Below, one piece after another: positions 1-6,038 of a DNA stretch of 7,093 nucleotides (positions are counted from its first letter, which is position 1; every line of letters begins with the position of its first letter). The DNA is from Deltaproteobacteria bacterium (GTDB lineage: Bacteria > Myxococcota_A > Polyangia > Polyangiales > Houyiibacteriaceae), in the NCBI GenBank assembly GCA_027295555.1, contig JAPUKT010000008.1, positions 1-7,093 on the forward strand. Direction: 5' to 3'. The position numbers were made by a program, and so were the translations under genes. The notes beneath the pieces were generated by a model, which ran no database searches, was not told where the DNA came from, and saw nothing but the letters and a program-made list of their open reading frames with translations.

Positions 1-625
1 GTTCGTGCTCGTGGGCCCAGTCGTGTGTGACCACATGGAGCAACAGGCCGCCAACGATGGCTTCGATCCAGGGCTCGCCTCGAGCCCACGTGGATAGTGT
101 CGTCTGCTGCGCGACGATCACCCCGATAACACCCACGAGCGCCAAGCCGGCAGCGCGTCGAGTCCCGCTCTTCGGTCCGTGAGCCGACGTGAAGGCCAGC
201 GTCATGAGTGCAGTCACGGGAACCGAGTGCGCCGCGATTGCGGTCAGCACATCACCGTGCTGGTGTCCAGCGTGCGCTGCACCGGTGAGCGATCCGAGCG
301 CGATGCCATCGCCGAGCTTGTGCACCATCAGCCCCCAGTAGCTGAGCTCGAGGCCCATCGTCGACGAGTGGTCGTGCTCCGGGTCTTCGTGCGCTGCGCG
401 CTCGATCAGCCATGGCGCGAGAAACGAGGCGGCGGTGGCGAGGAGGACGAAGGGCCCCGCTTCGCCGACCGCATTCGGGATCAGGCGGCCGACGACGACC
501 GCCACCGACGACACGATGGCGAAGGTCCGAACGGCGTCGAGCAGACGTCCACGACCGGGAGCCACGAGCCCGACGGCGGCGCCCACGGCGACGGAGCCCA
601 CGATGATCGCGATCGGCCACTCCAT
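1..625 (-). CDS. ZIP-like integral membrane protein, probable metal-ion permease (3' end cut by the window edge)
   Basis: I translated this frame by hand: it is open from an ATG at 625 to base 1 (208 residues) with no stop, so the C-terminus lies outside the window. An in-frame TAG lies six codons before the ATG, which supports the start. The product is strongly hydrophobic, with likely membrane segments near residues 4-22, 33-50, 56-73, 92-114, 126-146, 158-172 and 187-200. A charged His-rich loop (HEDPEHDHSS, 79-88) precedes a segment reading VHKLGDGIALGS (101-112), and a later helix carries AAHSVPVTALM (131-141). This resembles ZIP transporters, in which a His-rich loop precedes helix 4 with an H-x-x-x-D-G motif and helix 5 carries H-x-x-P; the second His-Glu of the usual helix 5 motif is absent. 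ZIP proteins move divalent metals into the cytoplasm. Membrane protein is near certain; ZIP membership is likely; the metal is unknown. It lies 39 bases after the CxxC gene on the same strand. Confidence 0.72.
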   Translation of the reverse strand, partial: MEWPIAIIVGSVAVGAAVGLVAPGRGRLLDAVRTFAIVSSVAVVVGRLIPNAVGEAGPFVLLATAASFLAPWLIERAAHEDPEHDHSSTMGLELSYWGLMVHKLGDGIALGSLTGAAHAGHQHGDVLTAIAAHSVPVTALMTLAFTSAHGPKSGTRRAAGLALVGVIGVIVAQQTTLSTWARGEPWIEAIVGGLLLHVVTHDWAHEHE

Positions 626-664
626 CCGTGCGGACTTACCACACTACGGACGGTTCTGGCTTCG

Positions 665-934
665 TCAGATTCCGAGGGGGTCGGCGTCTTGGGCGGCGTC
701 TTGGGCCGCTTCCTTGGCGAGTTGCTCTTCCGCGCAGGTCGCGCAGACGATCGCCTCTTTGGCGATCTCGTAGCCTGCGCCGCCGGGATCGTCGTGAGAC
801 TTGGCCCGGCGCCCGGTGCGCGCCCGCTGCGCTTTGCTTCGGCTCGGGTACTCGGTGGGACGGCGCTCCATCACCACCTTCGTCGCCCTCTCGCCGGGGC
901 GTGACACTCGATTGCAAAGCTCACATCGGTACAT
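665..934 (-). CDS. Small conserved protein with two CxxC pairs (probable zinc ribbon), function unknown
   Basis: This is an 89-residue basic protein. CELC lies at residues 4-7 and CATC at 64-67, a pair of knuckles that would form one four-cysteine metal site. Between them is an Arg/Lys-rich stretch (about 24-46) and a conserved-looking DDPGGAGYEIAKE segment (48-60). The C-terminal 15-20 residues are Ala/Gln/Asp-rich low complexity. The start has a good ribosome binding site: GAGGAG seven bases before the ATG. Short proteins opening with MYRCELC and carrying a DDPGG segment before a second CxxC recur, to my recollection, as hypothetical proteins in myxobacteria and relatives; I know of no assigned function. 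It lies between hemB (97 bases upstream) and the ZIP-like gene (39 bases downstream), so a link to metal or tetrapyrrole metabolism is possible but unproven. Nucleic-acid binding is another reasonable guess. Confidence 0.8.
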   Translation of the reverse strand: MYRCELCNRVSRPGERATKVVMERRPTEYPSRSKAQRARTGRRAKSHDDPGGAGYEIAKEAIVCATCAEEQLAKEAAQDAAQDADPLGI

Positions 935-1031
935 TCAGGGTCTCCTCGTGCTCGACGAACGCCGTGTGTTGCACATGGGTCGCGGTCGGGCAACCCAAGC
1001 GGATAGGGCCACCGGCGCCCCGGAAACCGGC
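935..1031. other. hemB to CxxC-gene spacer, no clear signal
   Basis: The 97 bases hold several short GC-rich partial palindromes around 1008-1031 but no hairpin followed by a T run, and no convincing promoter hexamers. Read-through from hemB into the CxxC gene is therefore possible. The only clear element is GAGGAG just before the CxxC gene start. Confidence 0.5.
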
Positions 1032-2036
1032 TTAGGCCTGGAGAAGCTGGGCAATTTCCACTGCCGCGTAGGTGAGGACCCCATCGGCGCCGGCCCGTTT
1101 GAAGCAGACCATGCTCTCGAGGATGACCTTGTCCCAGTCGAGCCGGCCTTGGTCCGCTGCGCCCCGGAGCATCGCGTACTCTCCGCTCACCTGATACGCG
1201 AAGGTCGGAACGCCGAAGGTCTCCTTCACCCGGCGGACGATGTCGAGATAGGGCATGCCAGGCTTGACCATGACCATATCCGCCCCTTCGGCGATGTCGA
1301 GCTCGACCTCCCGCAAGGCCTCGTCGGTGTTCGCAGGGTCCATTTGGTAGGTTCGCTTGTCGGCCGTGCCGAGGTTCTGTGCCGACCCGACCGCGTCGCG
1401 GAACGGACCGTAGAAGGCGGATGCGTATTTGGCGGAGTAGGCGAGAAGGCTCACGTCTTGCAGGCCCTCGGCGTCGAGTGCCTTTCGGATCGCGCCGATA
1501 CGGCCGTCCATCATGTCGCTTGGTGCGACGACGTCGCAGCCCGCCTGGGCCTGTACGAAGGCTTGCTGGCAGAGGACCTCCAGCGTTTGGTCGTTGAGGA
1601 TCACCCCATCGCGAACGATGCCGTCTTGACCGTGCGTCGTGTACGGGTCGAGCGCCACGTCGCAAATGACGCCGATGTCGTCGTGTCGCTCTTTGATCGC
1701 GCGCACCGTTCGGCAGACGAGGTTGTCCGAATTGGTCGCTTCCTTGCCGTCGGGGGTTTTGAGCTCGGGCGGGGTCACGGGGAATACGGCAATGGCAGGA
1801 ATTCCGAGGGCCTTTGCTTTGCCGACGGCTTCGACGACGAGGTCGATGCTCAAGCGTTCCACACCGGGCATCGAGGGGATCGGGGTGCGCTCGGAGTACC
1901 CCTCCTGCACGAACACCGGCCAGATCAAATCGTCGGTCGACAGAGGCGACTCGCGGGTGAGGCGGCGCACCCAGTCATCGTTGCGATTCCGCCGCATGCG
2001 CGTGCTCGGAAATTGGGGATGGGTGTTGCCAGGCAT
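1032..2036 (-). CDS. hemB: Porphobilinogen synthase (delta-aminolevulinic acid dehydratase), Mg-type
   Basis: HemB is the cytoplasmic enzyme that condenses two 5-aminolevulinate molecules to porphobilinogen, the common precursor of heme, siroheme, chlorophyll and cobalamin. The 334 residues match the usual family length. The N-terminus has the typical S-T-R-M-R-R-N-R run (11-18), followed by DDLIWPVFVQEG (35-46). The two active-site lysines are present: Lys203 in YSAKYASAFYGPF and Lys258, the Schiff-base lysine, in MVKPGMPYLD. The metal segment reads DVALDPYTTHGQDG (126-139), with Ala/Asp in place of the zinc-binding cysteines; this is the aspartate-rich, magnesium-dependent class typified by Pseudomonas. 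The frame stays open upstream into the receptor gene, but homology begins at the ATG at 2036; the ATG at 1997 (residue 14) is an alternative. No strong Shine-Dalgarno is visible. It begins 58 bases after the receptor stop and may share its transcript. Confidence 0.97.
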   Translation of the reverse strand: MPGNTHPQFPSTRMRRNRNDDWVRRLTRESPLSTDDLIWPVFVQEGYSERTPIPSMPGVERLSIDLVVEAVGKAKALGIPAIAVFPVTPPELKTPDGKEATNSDNLVCRTVRAIKERHDDIGVICDVALDPYTTHGQDGIVRDGVILNDQTLEVLCQQAFVQAQAGCDVVAPSDMMDGRIGAIRKALDAEGLQDVSLLAYSAKYASAFYGPFRDAVGSAQNLGTADKRTYQMDPANTDEALREVELDIAEGADMVMVKPGMPYLDIVRRVKETFGVPTFAYQVSGEYAMLRGAADQGRLDWDKVILESMVCFKRAGADGVLTYAAVEIAQLLQA

Positions 2037-2094
2037 CGTCGACGGGGATCGTAGCAGTTTGTTGCAAGCGGGCTCAATGACGCGTGCTGCTGCG

Positions 2095-4101
2095 CTAGTG
2101 TCCAGTGAACCGGTGACGATAGGAGATGGTGAACGCGTAGTTGCGACCGGGGAGCGGGTAGCCGAGTACGTCGAAGGAGCGGTCGTCGTTGACGTTGCGC
2201 GCCGTGAAGGCGACCCAAAGACGTTGGTCGAACAGCAAGGCGTAGACACCGATGGTAAAGGGCTTGTAGTCCGGAAATGGTACCCGGTTTCCGGGGTTGC
2301 TGAACCCACCAGCGCGGTAGTAAAACTGGGCGAACGCGACCAGGTCATCGACGTGATCGCCGAGCTTCCGGGTATGGCCTTCGAAACGCGTGAGCGTGTT
2401 GAACGGGGTGACTGAGGGCAACTGGTTGCCGTCCTGATCGCGTGTGACAAGCCCCGTCAGTGTGCTGGCGAACGTTAGGTGCAGGGTGATCTCACCGGCG
2501 AACCGCGCCTCCGCCCCCCAAGCCCTAGCGCTGTCCTCGTTTCGGAAGGTGAGCTGGCGCTGACTGTTCTGAAAGGCGACGATGATGTCATCTCGCGAGT
2601 TGATGAAGCCGCGCATCTCGGCGCTGCCCTTCAGAATTTTCCTGCGTCCAGCCATGACGACGCTCAGGTCAGCGCCAAGCCCGCTCTCCGGGTTGAGCCG
2701 AGGATTGCCTTTCACGAGGGCTCGCGTTCCGAAGAGCTCGAGGACCGTCGGGAGACGGACACCGGTGTAGCCAGAGGCTGCGATGGTGAGCCAGCGCAAC
2801 GGGCCGACCGCAGCAGCGAGTCGGATCGTCGGGACGAAGTCGTTGCTCTCTCCGTCGACGGAAGGGCCGACCTCAAACGTGCGAATCCGCGTCTGACTGA
2901 AGCCAAAGCGCACGGAGGGACGAAGCTCCATGATCATGTCCCGCCATTTGCCGTAGATGCGGGGTTCGAGAACCAGCGCGCCCTCCACCCGCTGTGATGG
3001 TTGGGGCTCGATCGCGCTGGGCTCGACGTTGGGATTGTAGTAGTCGAACTGCGCGGTGCCGAGGATCGTCCAATCGACTTGGTCCGACACCTCGAGCCGC
3101 GTGCCGAGCCTGGTATATGCATTGGCGGTGCGGTCGTCCGAGTCGGTTGGGCCGGCGATGCCGATCTCTCCGAATGGATCGCTGAACTGGTTGCGAATGT
3201 AGCCGCCCCCGACCACGGCTTGAAGCTCGTAAGCCTTGCCCCCCTTGTGCTGTCCCCCCTGCGTATACGAGGTGCCTCCAAAGAACTGCGTGCGTGCCTC
3301 CCGGGCTTGAAGAACCTGATCGCAGCTCCCGCCGGCGAGGCCTCGCTCGAGATGGGTGCCGAGCAGGACGAGGTCGACGTCTCCTTTGGCCGTATCGACC
3401 TCGGTGAACGACAACCCCTGGTACCGTTGGGCATCGTTGTTCTGACGGGTCTCCTCGAAGTCGTCGGAATGATCGAATGCCGTGCAGTTGTCGTTGAGGA
3501 ACGGGAAGTCGCCCCGCGTCCGACCATACCGAAAGTCGTTGAACGAGTGCACGCGATTCTTGTTGGCCGAGCCTTCCACTTCTGCGAGATACGTCCCGAA
3601 GGAGCCGACTCCCACATTGGCCCCAACACCATTCGACGGGTTCTCGCGTGGAATGAGCCGAACAACCCCGCCGATCGAGCCGTTGTTGAACCACGCGGGC
3701 GCGCCACCTCGGTAGACCTCGATCCGTTCGAACGCGGAGATCGGGATCTGACTGAAGTCGAAGGCACCGGTATCTCGGTTCGAGAGCGGGATGTCGCCGA
3801 GCAGGACGGTCGTGTTCTCCGCGTCGACGCCACGAAGAGAGAGGCTCACGAAGTCGAAGGGGCCGCCCAGGGAAACGACGTTGGCACCGGGAATCTCGGG
3901 AAGGATGTCCTGCGCAGTCTCGTTGGCTGCGGGCCGATTGGTCAGATCGATTTCGGTGCCGGAGGCCGTGGCATCCTCGCGGTTGGTAGCTACCAGCCCG
4001 CGCTCGACCACAGCCGTCTCTCCGTATTGTGCGTGCGCGACCACGGGGGCGCTCAAAGCGAAACAGAGAATTGCGAGGTGTGTCTTGGTCGATAGGCCCA
4101 T
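2095..4101 (-). CDS. btuB: TonB-dependent outer-membrane receptor, probable cobalamin transporter (BtuB-like)
   Basis: The product is 668 residues: a signal peptide (1-24, cleavage after AHA), a TonB-box-like stretch (GETAVVERG, 27-35), a plug domain (about 45-150) and a beta-barrel. The plug shows the family hallmarks SLRGVDAENTTVLLGDIP, RIEVYRGGAPAW and SIGGVVRLIPRE. The barrel has alternating hydrophobic strands and a receptor-like end (NYAFTISYRHRF), three residues short of the C-terminus. Such receptors import bound ligands across the outer membrane using TonB-ExbBD energy. Substrate is assigned from the cobalamin riboswitch directly upstream, not from the protein alone; E. coli BtuB is somewhat shorter. 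Two cysteines (206 and 260) in a probable outer loop could form a disulfide. I chose the ATG at 4101 because GGGGA sits five bases before it; the ATG at 4107 abuts that G run and has no spacing. hemB follows in the same direction. Confidence 0.93.
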   Translation of the reverse strand: MGLSTKTHLAILCFALSAPVVAHAQYGETAVVERGLVATNREDATASGTEIDLTNRPAANETAQDILPEIPGANVVSLGGPFDFVSLSLRGVDAENTTVLLGDIPLSNRDTGAFDFSQIPISAFERIEVYRGGAPAWFNNGSIGGVVRLIPRENPSNGVGANVGVGSFGTYLAEVEGSANKNRVHSFNDFRYGRTRGDFPFLNDNCTAFDHSDDFEETRQNNDAQRYQGLSFTEVDTAKGDVDLVLLGTHLERGLAGGSCDQVLQAREARTQFFGGTSYTQGGQHKGGKAYELQAVVGGGYIRNQFSDPFGEIGIAGPTDSDDRTANAYTRLGTRLEVSDQVDWTILGTAQFDYYNPNVEPSAIEPQPSQRVEGALVLEPRIYGKWRDMIMELRPSVRFGFSQTRIRTFEVGPSVDGESNDFVPTIRLAAAVGPLRWLTIAASGYTGVRLPTVLELFGTRALVKGNPRLNPESGLGADLSVVMAGRRKILKGSAEMRGFINSRDDIIVAFQNSQRQLTFRNEDSARAWGAEARFAGEITLHLTFASTLTGLVTRDQDGNQLPSVTPFNTLTRFEGHTRKLGDHVDDLVAFAQFYYRAGGFSNPGNRVPFPDYKPFTIGVYALLFDQRLWVAFTARNVNDDRSFDVLGYPLPGRNYAFTISYRHRFTGH

Positions 4102-4106
4102 CGCCA

Positions 4107-4139
4107 TCCCCGAGGCGAGCGTCGAGCGTTTACCTCGGG
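4107..4139 (-). promoter_or_regulatory. Riboswitch expression platform: hairpin covering the receptor ribosome binding site
   Basis: CCCGAGG (4139-4133) is the perfect complement of CCTCGGG (4115-4109), with a 17-base loop. The 3' arm contains the G run that is the only plausible Shine-Dalgarno for the ATG at 4101, so the folded hairpin would hide the ribosome binding site. The 5' arm overlaps the 3' strand of aptamer helix P1, so the two pairings cannot coexist fully. There is no T run, so control of translation is more likely than termination. Which fold is favoured by ligand cannot be read from the sequence alone. Confidence 0.65.
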
Positions 4140-4279
4140 TAGGTCTCCGGGCTTACGGCCTTGACCTCGATCGCCTTCCCAACGCGATGCGTCAGTGGCT
4201 TGGTGACCGAGGTGTTTGACCGCTTACCGTGGCGGGTCCGCGCCGGAATCTCACCGACTTCCCCTTCCGAGAGCCGAGA
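4131..4279 (-). ncRNA. Cobalamin (B12) riboswitch aptamer
   Basis: Read on the minus strand, the leader holds the conserved cobalamin aptamer in order. GGGGAAGTCGGTGAGATTCC lies at the 5' side. It is followed by the core GGCGCGGACCCGCCACGGTAA, ending near 4224, which matches the classic GGTG..AAT/CCGC..TCCCCGCAACGGTAA pattern. The central CACTG and GGGAAGGC elements come next. The 3' B12 box GTAAGCCCGGAGACCTACC ends at 4139. CTCGG at 4271-4267 can pair with CCGAG near 4138-4134 to close P1. These elements, their order and their position directly before an outer-membrane receptor gene make the assignment strong. Such elements normally lower expression of B12 uptake or synthesis genes when adenosylcobalamin or a related corrinoid is abundant. 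The exact ends are approximate. Confidence 0.95.
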
Positions 4280-4307
4280 CCATGCGCCCAACGATCGGGG
4301 CTGTCAA
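4279..4307 (-). promoter_or_regulatory. Possible sigma-70-type promoter for the riboswitch-receptor transcript
   Basis: A perfect TTGACA -35 hexamer lies at 4307-4302, and 17 bases later comes CATGGT (4284-4279), a poor -10 matching only three consensus positions. Transcription from it would start near 4272, just at the 5' edge of the cobalamin aptamer, and it sits in the only gap between the crotonase stop and the aptamer. The position is persuasive; the -10 is not. Confidence 0.35.
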
Positions 4308-4320
4308 AGGTGGCCTCTGA

Positions 4321-5103
4321 TCACTTGCCTTTGAAGCTTGGGGGGCGTTTTTGCGCCATCGCCATGGCCGCTTCCATGGCGTCCTCGGAATTGATGAGAG
4401 GGAGTTGGGTCGGAATGACATCCGCGATGGCCTTCCGCCAGCCTTCGAGGAGCGAAACTTGCGCGTTTGCGAGGGCGGCCCGGACCGCGAGAGGGGCTTG
4501 CGCCGCGATGACTTCGGCCAGCTCGATGGCTCGCGTCAGGTGGGTGCCTGGTGCGACGACCTCTTGCACGACACCGAGGCGAAATGCCTCGGCGGCGTCG
4601 AACTCGTCACCGGTGAGGACGTAGCGCATCGCATTCGAGTAGCCGGCGGTTTGGACGAATCGGAAGGTGCCACCGCCGGCGGGCATGATCCCGACCCGCA
4701 CCTCTTTGAGGCCGAAGATGGTGCCTTCGGCGGCCACGCATATGTCGGAGCACAGGGCGACTTCGGTGCCAAGAGTGAAGCAACGGCCGTGTACGGCCGT
4801 CACCATGGGGGTCTTTCGAAGGCGGCCCACCACATACCAGGGATCGACGAGCTCCTCAGGAATAGGCACCTTGCCCGAGCGAAAGCTCGGCCCGACGTTC
4901 ATCAGGTCGAGGCCTGTCGTGGTATCCGTGCCTTCGCCGTATACGACGATGGCGCGGACTTCGTCGTCGTCGTCGGCCTCGGTGAAGACCTCGGCGAGGC
5001 GCTGGAACATTTTCACGGTGAACGCATTGCGCTTGTCCGGCCGGTCGAACCCGACCAGGCCGACGGCCCCTCGCTTCTCGTAGACGATGTCTCCGTTGCT
5101 CAT
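4321..5103 (-). CDS. Enoyl-CoA hydratase/isomerase (crotonase) family protein
   Basis: The product has 260 residues, the usual size for a single-domain crotonase. These cytoplasmic enzymes act on acyl-CoA thioesters, most often hydrating enoyl-CoA in beta-oxidation or related routes. The N-terminal strand and the VGFDRPDKRNAF segment (17-28) are typical. The HGRCFTLGTEVALCSDICVA block (105-124) and FGLKEVRVGIMPAGGGTFR (130-148) align with the active-site region. Glu114 and Glu134 occupy the places of the two catalytic glutamates of classical hydratases. The first oxyanion-hole segment is unusual: TDTTTGLDL (59-67) where A-F-S-A-G-x-D is common, although the Gly and Asp remain. The C-terminal end PPSFKGK is ordinary for the family. 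Exact substrate unknown. AGAGGGG lies 12 bases before the ATG, a long spacing. It precedes the riboswitch on the same strand but probably belongs to a different transcript. Confidence 0.92.
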   Translation of the reverse strand: MSNGDIVYEKRGAVGLVGFDRPDKRNAFTVKMFQRLAEVFTEADDDDEVRAIVVYGEGTDTTTGLDLMNVGPSFRSGKVPIPEELVDPWYVVGRLRKTPMVTAVHGRCFTLGTEVALCSDICVAAEGTIFGLKEVRVGIMPAGGGTFRFVQTAGYSNAMRYVLTGDEFDAAEAFRLGVVQEVVAPGTHLTRAIELAEVIAAQAPLAVRAALANAQVSLLEGWRKAIADVIPTQLPLINSEDAMEAAMAMAQKRPPSFKGK

Positions 5104-5131
5104 TGCGAAGAAATACCCCTCTTTAACCGAT

Positions 5132-5159
5132 CGAAAAAGGGGACTGCTCCCTTTTTTCG
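5132..5159. terminator. Terminator-like hairpin with A and T tracts in the divergent intergenic region
   Basis: CGAAAAAGGG (5132-5141) faces CCCTTTTTTCG (5149-5159), complementary apart from one extra T, around a seven-base loop. On either strand this reads as a short GC stem flanked by A and T tracts, like a bidirectional intrinsic terminator. It lies between two divergent gene starts, where a plain terminator is not expected. The G-rich arm can pair instead with CCCCTCTTT at 5116-5124 (eight of nine positions), so an attenuator-like switch or a barrier to read-through is possible. The structure is seen directly; its function is a guess. Confidence 0.4.
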
Positions 5160-5204
5160 GGCCGTCGCCATCGGCGAAAATGCAGCTACCTTTGAAGTGA
5201 AGTG

Positions 5205-6035
5205 ATGAGACGCTGGCGTTTCGGATTGTTGTGGATGCTTTTGCTCGGTTTTGGCGTCGCCGCTTGCTCGACCACGATCACCGGACGCAGACAGCTCACG
5301 CTGATCAGCGACAATAAAATGGATGCCTTGGGCCTCGCCGCCTTCGCCAGCCTGAAGCACCAGGCGAAGCTCAGTCAGGATCAGATGGTCAACGACTACG
5401 TCCAGTGCGTGACGACCGCGATCATCGAGGTCATCCCGGCCGACGGCGGACCGAAGGGCGGCAAATGGGAAGCCCTGGTGTTCGAAGACCCGACGCCGAA
5501 CGCGTTTGCGCTGCCCGGTGGAAAGATCGGCGTCCACACGGGGATGCTCGACGTGGCGACGACGCCGGGTCAGCTCGCAGCGGTGCTCGGTCATGAGGTA
5601 GGGCACGTGTTGTTACGCCATGGCAACGAGCGGATGTCGCAGTCGATCCTGGCAGACAGTGCGATCTCGGCGGGATCCGTCGCGGCCGGGGTCGCGTCTC
5701 CGGAATATAGGGACTTGATCGTGGGCGGGCTTGGCGTCGGGGCGCAGTACGGTGTGCTCCTGCCCTTCAGCCGCAAGCACGAAAGCGAAGCGGATCAAGT
5801 CGGCCAGATCTTCATGGCACAAGCTGGGTTCTATCCGGCCGAAGCGATCACCTTGTGGCAGACGATGGCCGAGCTCGGCGGTAAAAGCCCCGCGCAGTGG
5901 CAGTCGACGCACCCTTCCGATGACGCCCGTATCGCCCGTCTCCAAGCGAACCTTCCCCGCGCGATACAGGAGTACGAGAAGGCGAGAGCCGCGGGGAAGA
6001 ACCCCGAGTGTGTTCCGCCCGTGGTTTACGAATGA
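5205..6035 (+). CDS. M48-family zinc metalloprotease lipoprotein
   Basis: The product is 276 residues from the ATG at 5205. A GTG immediately before it (5202) is an alternative start adding one residue. A short basic N-terminus and hydrophobic stretch end in a lipobox, V-A-A-C, with Cys21 as the predicted lipidated residue. The next residue is Ser, so outer-membrane retention is likely by the E. coli rule. The protease domain has HEVGH (130-134) and RKHESEADQVGQIFM (190-204), whose E-x-x-x-D (Glu193, Asp197) should give the third zinc ligand. The STHPSDDARIARL segment (235-247) is typical of periplasmic M48 proteins such as LoiP and BepA. These act in cell-envelope protein quality control. 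There are no TPR repeats after the protease domain, so it resembles the short LoiP/YcaL type rather than BepA. No strong Shine-Dalgarno is seen; GAAGTGAAGTG runs into the start. Confidence 0.95.
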   Translation: MRRWRFGLLWMLLLGFGVAACSTTITGRRQLTLISDNKMDALGLAAFASLKHQAKLSQDQMVNDYVQCVTTAIIEVIPADGGPKGGKWEALVFEDPTPNAFALPGGKIGVHTGMLDVATTPGQLAAVLGHEVGHVLLRHGNERMSQSILADSAISAGSVAAGVASPEYRDLIVGGLGVGAQYGVLLPFSRKHESEADQVGQIFMAQAGFYPAEAITLWQTMAELGGKSPAQWQSTHPSDDARIARLQANLPRAIQEYEKARAAGKNPECVPPVVYE

Positions 6036-6038
6036 CGC

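Noticed and set aside
179..904. Plus-strand 241-residue open frame
   Set aside because: Its sequence is Arg/His/Gly-rich with no family resemblance and lies opposite the ZIP-like and CxxC genes, whose minus-strand products have clear features.
801..2054. Long plus-strand open frame (417 residues) opposite hemB
   Set aside because: High-GC shadow of hemB; the minus-strand product is an unmistakable porphobilinogen synthase and the plus product shows no domain.
2048..2078. Possible hemB promoter, TTGAGC and TACGAT with an 18-base spacer
   Set aside because: Both hexamers match only four consensus positions and the -10 lies so near the ATG that the transcript would be almost leaderless; too weak to list.
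2037..2450. Upstream extension of the hemB frame into the receptor gene
   Set aside because: The frame happens to stay open, but the added 138 residues are Ser/Thr/Arg-rich and do not resemble HemB; family homology starts at the ATG at 2036.
3001..4095. Plus-strand 364-residue open frame opposite the receptor gene
   Set aside because: Antisense shadow of a well supported TonB-dependent receptor, with no recognisable motifs.
4285..4300. Small GCCC/GGGC inverted repeat before the riboswitch
   Set aside because: Four-base stem with no T run; falls within the proposed promoter spacer and is likely to be chance in GC-rich DNA.
5161..5175. GCCG/CGGC hairpin upstream of the M48 gene
   Set aside because: Only four base pairs with a seven-base loop; no supporting feature.
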